Assembly (NCBI GenBank): GCA_023435265.1
Contig: JAEYRZ010000022.1
Location: 1 to 15,475, forward strand
Direction of reading: 5' to 3'
DNA: 15,475 nucleotides
From: Pseudomonadota bacterium
GTDB taxonomy: Bacteria > Desulfobacterota > Desulfobacteria > Desulfobacterales > Desulfosarcinaceae
Shown here piece by piece: positions 13,161-15,475 of the stretch. The stretch's first letter is position 1; each line of letters begins with the position of its first letter. Both the position numbers and the translations under genes were made by a program. The notes under the pieces are model-generated. The model searched no databases. It was not told the DNA's origin and saw nothing but the letters and a program-made list of their open reading frames with translations.

Positions 13161-13598
13161 ATGCACACGCAGGACAGCATCTATCGAGTGCAACGACGCT
13201 ATCTGACGGCTTTGCCGGCCGGCCAGGACCTGATCGCCGGATTGGAGGCGGTTTGCGCCCGCAACTCGATCGCAACCGCGGTCTTCTCGCTGATCGGCAC
13301 GGCATCTGTATTGACGATCGGCACTTATGACCAGCACCAGCAAGTTTATGTCACCCGGCGCAAGGAAGGCTTTTTCGAGATCCTCAACTGCACCGGAAAT
13401 ATCAGTCGTTCCGGAGAGGCTTTTCAGATCAACGCACGCATCATGGCGGCCGATCTTGACGGCCGCGTCTGGGGTGGAACGCTTTTTCCGGAATGCCGGC
13501 TCTTCGCGGGCGAGTTGGATCTGCAGGAACTGTCCGGGGCAATGATTTCAAGGAAATACGATCCACGAACCGGATTGATGCTCTGGCCGCAAGGGTAA
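13161..13598 (+). CDS. DUF296/PPC-domain protein
   Basis: The 145-residue protein is essentially one PPC (DUF296) domain, with the family pattern VFSLIGTASVLTIGTYD, GFFEILNCTGNIS, and then DLDGRVWGGTLFPECRLF. The same fold occurs beside AT-hooks in plant DNA-binding proteins; bacterial and archaeal stand-alone members form trimers of unknown function. Many members have a His in the GG-H-L motif, but here the residue is Thr (GGTLFP), so any metal site based on that His would be missing. The ATG at 13161 is chosen because upstream starts (13047, 13071) lie inside a terminator and encode residues unlike the family. It has no clear ribosome-binding site, so the start is uncertain. Confidence 0.8.
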   Translation: MHTQDSIYRVQRRYLTALPAGQDLIAGLEAVCARNSIATAVFSLIGTASVLTIGTYDQHQQVYVTRRKEGFFEILNCTGNISRSGEAFQINARIMAADLDGRVWGGTLFPECRLFAGELDLQELSGAMISRKYDPRTGLMLWPQG

Positions 13599-13619
13599 TG
13601 TTCAATTGTGACGCCGAAT

Positions 13620-13671
13620 GACCACAGAGGACACAGAGAACACAGAGGTGACCTCTGTGCTCTCTGTGGTC
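13620..13671. repeat. Hairpin-forming CACAGAG intergenic repeat
   Basis: Three CACAGAG units (CACAGAGGA, CACAGAGAA, CACAGAGG) are followed, after TGA, by their complements. CACAGAGG pairs with CCTCTGTG (8 pairs) and GACCACAGAG with CTCTGTGGTC (10 pairs), with the middle unit bulged out. This type of repeat is seen scattered between genes in many bacterial genomes. It fills much of the gap between the DUF296 and aminotransferase genes and may also affect transcript ends. Confidence 0.75.
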
Positions 13672-13739
13672 TGTAAATACTTTTTACGATTCTGTCATTT
13701 TCACCCACCGATTTCGGACTCGGTTCAAGGAGGAAGCAC

Positions 13740-14804
13740 ATGGAATTCGGGATCAGAAGATGTGCCCAGCTGAAACCCAAACCCGACCAGAATAAGCTGG
13801 GTTTCGGCATCCATTTCACGGACCACATGTTCAACATGGATTATCATCCTGAAAAAGGCTGGCACAACGGACGCATCGAACCTTACGCGCCGCTGGTGAT
13901 GGATCCTTCGACAATGGTGCTGCATTATGGACAGGGCATTTTCGAGGGCCTCAAGGCCTACCGCACCGCGGCCGGAAAGATCCAGCTCTTCCGACCGCGC
14001 GAAAACCTGAAGCGACTCAATTATTCTGCGTCCAAACTGTGCATTCCGCAGATCGACGCGGACATGGCCCTGGAGGCGCTGAAACAACTGATCACCGTCG
14101 AAAAGGATTGGGTGCCCGCCGTTCCCGGAACCTCCCTGTACATCCGGCCCACCGTCATTGCGACCGACCCCTTCCTGGGCGTGCGTGCCTCGCACACATA
14201 CCGCTTCTTCATCATCCTGTCCCCGGTGGGCGCCTATTACGCGGAGGGTTTCAATCCGGTAAAGATCATGGTCACGCGCGAGCATGTGCGCGCCGTACGC
14301 GGCGGGATGGGGGATACCAAAACCATGGGCAACTACGCAGCCAGCCTGCTCGCCGGTGAAGAAGCCCACCGCGCCGGATACACACAGGTCTTGTGGCTCG
14401 ACGGGGTCGAACAGAGGTATGTCGAAGAGGTCGGCGCCATGAACATCTTCTTTGTCATCGACAACGAAATCATCACCCCGCAGCTCAGCGGCAGCATCCT
14501 GCCGGGCGTCACGCGCGCCTCGGTGCTGCAGTTGGCACGCCACTGGGGGCTTGCGGCCAGCGAGCGCCGGATCAGCATCGACGACGTGGTCTCCGCCCAT
14601 CAAAACGGCCGGTTGAGCGAAGTCTTCGGCTCCGGCACGGCCGCCGTGATCTCTCCGGTCGGCCTGCTCAAGATCGAGGAGAAGGTGCTCACCATCGGCG
14701 GCGGCAAAGCGGGTCCCCTGGCCCAGAAGTTTTTCAATTCGATTGTCGACATCCAGTACGGGCGCGCAGAAGATCCCATGGGCTGGATCGAACCGATCTG
14801 CTGA
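13740..14804 (+). CDS. ilvE: Branched-chain amino acid aminotransferase (fold-type IV PLP enzyme)
   Basis: The 354-residue protein has the length and motifs of the type II branched-chain aminotransferases: MVLHYGQGIFEGLKAYR (residues 59-75), TSLYIRPTVIATDPFLGV (131-148), and the PLP-lysine region GDTKTMGNYAASLLAG with Lys194 as the Schiff-base residue. VEEVGAMNIFFV and GSGTAAVISPVG follow in the second domain. It transfers the amino group between glutamate and the 2-oxo acids of leucine, isoleucine and valine in the cytoplasm, the last step of their synthesis or the first of their breakdown. An AAGGAGG site lies seven bases before the ATG. No other ilv genes adjoin it, and a terminator follows, so it is probably transcribed alone. 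Confidence 0.96.
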   Translation: MEFGIRRCAQLKPKPDQNKLGFGIHFTDHMFNMDYHPEKGWHNGRIEPYAPLVMDPSTMVLHYGQGIFEGLKAYRTAAGKIQLFRPRENLKRLNYSASKLCIPQIDADMALEALKQLITVEKDWVPAVPGTSLYIRPTVIATDPFLGVRASHTYRFFIILSPVGAYYAEGFNPVKIMVTREHVRAVRGGMGDTKTMGNYAASLLAGEEAHRAGYTQVLWLDGVEQRYVEEVGAMNIFFVIDNEIITPQLSGSILPGVTRASVLQLARHWGLAASERRISIDDVVSAHQNGRLSEVFGSGTAAVISPVGLLKIEEKVLTIGGGKAGPLAQKFFNSIVDIQYGRAEDPMGWIEPIC

Positions 14805-14823
14805 CCGGTTTCCCTGTATTCCG

Positions 14824-14858
14824 AAATCCCGGCCCCGAGCGGACCGGGATTTCATTTT
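14824..14858 (+). terminator. Intrinsic terminator after ilvE
   Basis: AAATCCCGG (14824-14832) and CCGGGATTT (14844-14852) form a perfect nine-base stem with an 11-base loop. The T-rich end (TTTCATTTT) completes a typical terminator 20 bases past the aminotransferase stop. Confidence 0.88.
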
Positions 14859-14906
14859 AGAGGCGGTGTTTGCCCCGGCCGCCGCATCCGGATGCAAACC
14901 CCCTTG

Positions 14907-14934
14907 TTGCCTCATCCCAAAGAGTCGATATAAT
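14907..14934 (+). promoter_or_regulatory. Sigma-70 promoter of the UDP-glucose pyrophosphorylase gene
   Basis: TTGCCT (14907-14912) is followed after 16 bases by a perfect TATAAT (14929-14934). Transcription would start near 14941, about 25 bases before the start codon. It lies between the ilvE terminator and the next gene, as expected. Confidence 0.75.
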
Positions 14935-14965
14935 GGGTGTAAACCGAACCCGAAAGGAGGGGCCA

Positions 14966-15475
14966 TTGGATTCGAAGATGCCGCACCTTCCCGCCTTCAT
15001 GGCGAAGATGGTCGATGCAAACCTCCCTCCCGTCGTCATGGAGACATTCGCCTACTATTACGAACAAGTGGTGCAAGGGACGACGGGCCTGATCGCCGAT
15101 GCGGAAATCGCTCCGGTGGCCGAATCGCAAATCGCCGACCTCGCCGGCCTGGCGGCGTATGCCGAAGCAGGGGCGAAGGCGCTCAAGCAGACGGTGCAGA
15201 TCGTGCTCAACGGCGGCCTGGGCACCAGTATGGGTTTGACCGGCGCCAAGTCCCTGCTGAATGTGAAGGCGGGCAAATCGTTTCTGCAGATCATCATCGA
15301 ACAGGCCGCCCTCGACGACGTGCCGCTCGTCTTCATGAACAGCTTCAACACCGACCTCGACACCCGCGCGGCCGTGGACGCTTTGAAACCGGCACGTCCG
15401 CCGCGCTTTTTCATGCAGCACAAGTTCCCTAAAATCCTGCGCAAGGACTATTCGCCGGCCAGATGGCCGGCCAAC
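14966..15475 (+). CDS. Eukaryote-type UTP--glucose-1-phosphate uridylyltransferase, N-terminal part
   Basis: The frame is open to the end of the window (170 codons) and the gene continues beyond it. The key motif is VLNGGLGTSMGLTGAKSLL (residues 80-98), the nucleotide-binding loop of the UDPGP family (PF01704), followed by VFMNSFNTDLDT (122-133). This is the family of eukaryotic UDP-glucose pyrophosphorylases, distinct from bacterial GalU. The enzyme makes UDP-glucose from UTP and glucose-1-phosphate for polysaccharide or glycolipid synthesis. The start is probably TTG at 14966, because GGAGG lies five bases before it, whereas the first ATG (14978) would be 17 bases away. It has its own promoter. 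Confidence 0.9.
   Translation, partial: MDSKMPHLPAFMAKMVDANLPPVVMETFAYYYEQVVQGTTGLIADAEIAPVAESQIADLAGLAAYAEAGAKALKQTVQIVLNGGLGTSMGLTGAKSLLNVKAGKSFLQIIIEQAALDDVPLVFMNSFNTDLDTRAAVDALKPARPPRFFMQHKFPKILRKDYSPARWPAN

Noticed and set aside
13725..14966. A 413-codon minus-strand open frame
   Set aside because: It is antisense to the clearly recognisable branched-chain aminotransferase and runs across its terminator and ribosome-binding site.

Overview
The window looks like chromosomal DNA of a GC-rich anaerobic deltaproteobacterium, most likely a sulfate reducer of the Desulfosarcina/Desulfobacterales type. This is inferred from family content: an OsmC-type selenoprotein, a Tat-exported four-cluster ferredoxin paired with a cytochrome b, a receiver protein with a Cys-rich tail, and a GGDEF protein with the substitution known from Geobacter-type cGAMP synthases. 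No tRNA, rRNA, CRISPR array, transposase or phage gene was seen. It is mostly ordinary chromosome with compact genes on both strands.

Layout. 1-1372 (minus): start of a lipoprotein, a RlaP-type nucleotidyltransferase, an intrinsic terminator and a 38-residue Lys-rich microprotein. 1651-2541 (plus): an unknown 145-residue protein, a hairpin repeat and a DUF2905 membrane protein. 2512-3414 (minus): a Clp1-type P-loop kinase. 3589-4230 (plus): an unknown exported protein. 4250-5856 (minus): two coupled TPM-domain membrane proteins. 5983-6702 (minus): a PilZ protein. 6820-8820 (minus): a tightly packed redox operon of Tat-exported FeS protein, four-helix cytochrome b and DUF309 protein. 8821-9235: a long intergenic region with a minus-strand terminator and several repeats. 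9236-9706 (plus): an OsmC-family selenoprotein read through an in-frame TGA. 9740-10351 (minus): WrbA. 10568-11641 (minus): GAF-GGDEF protein. 11821-11967 (minus): a 48-residue protein. 12304-12951 (plus): receiver with Cys-rich tail. 13161-13598 (plus): DUF296/PPC protein. 13740-14804 (plus): branched-chain aminotransferase. 14966-end (plus): start of a eukaryote-type UDP-glucose pyrophosphorylase.

The two strongest points are these. (1) The apparent pair of small genes at 9236-9433 and 9434-9706 is one OsmC selenoprotein: the TGA lies exactly where the family has its peroxidatic Cys, the frame continues on both sides, and a SECIS-like hairpin follows. (2) The GGDEF domain at 10568-11641 keeps its catalytic motif but has Ser instead of the guanine-specifying Asp, the hallmark of hybrid-promiscuous (cGAMP-making) GGDEF enzymes, and has lost the inhibitory I-site.

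Functional links: the OsmC selenoprotein and the convergent WrbA both suit oxidative-stress defence in an anaerobe. The PilZ and GGDEF genes point to cyclic-dinucleotide signalling. The FeS/cytochrome b pair would link a periplasmic oxidoreductase to the quinone pool, but no catalytic subunit is present in the window.
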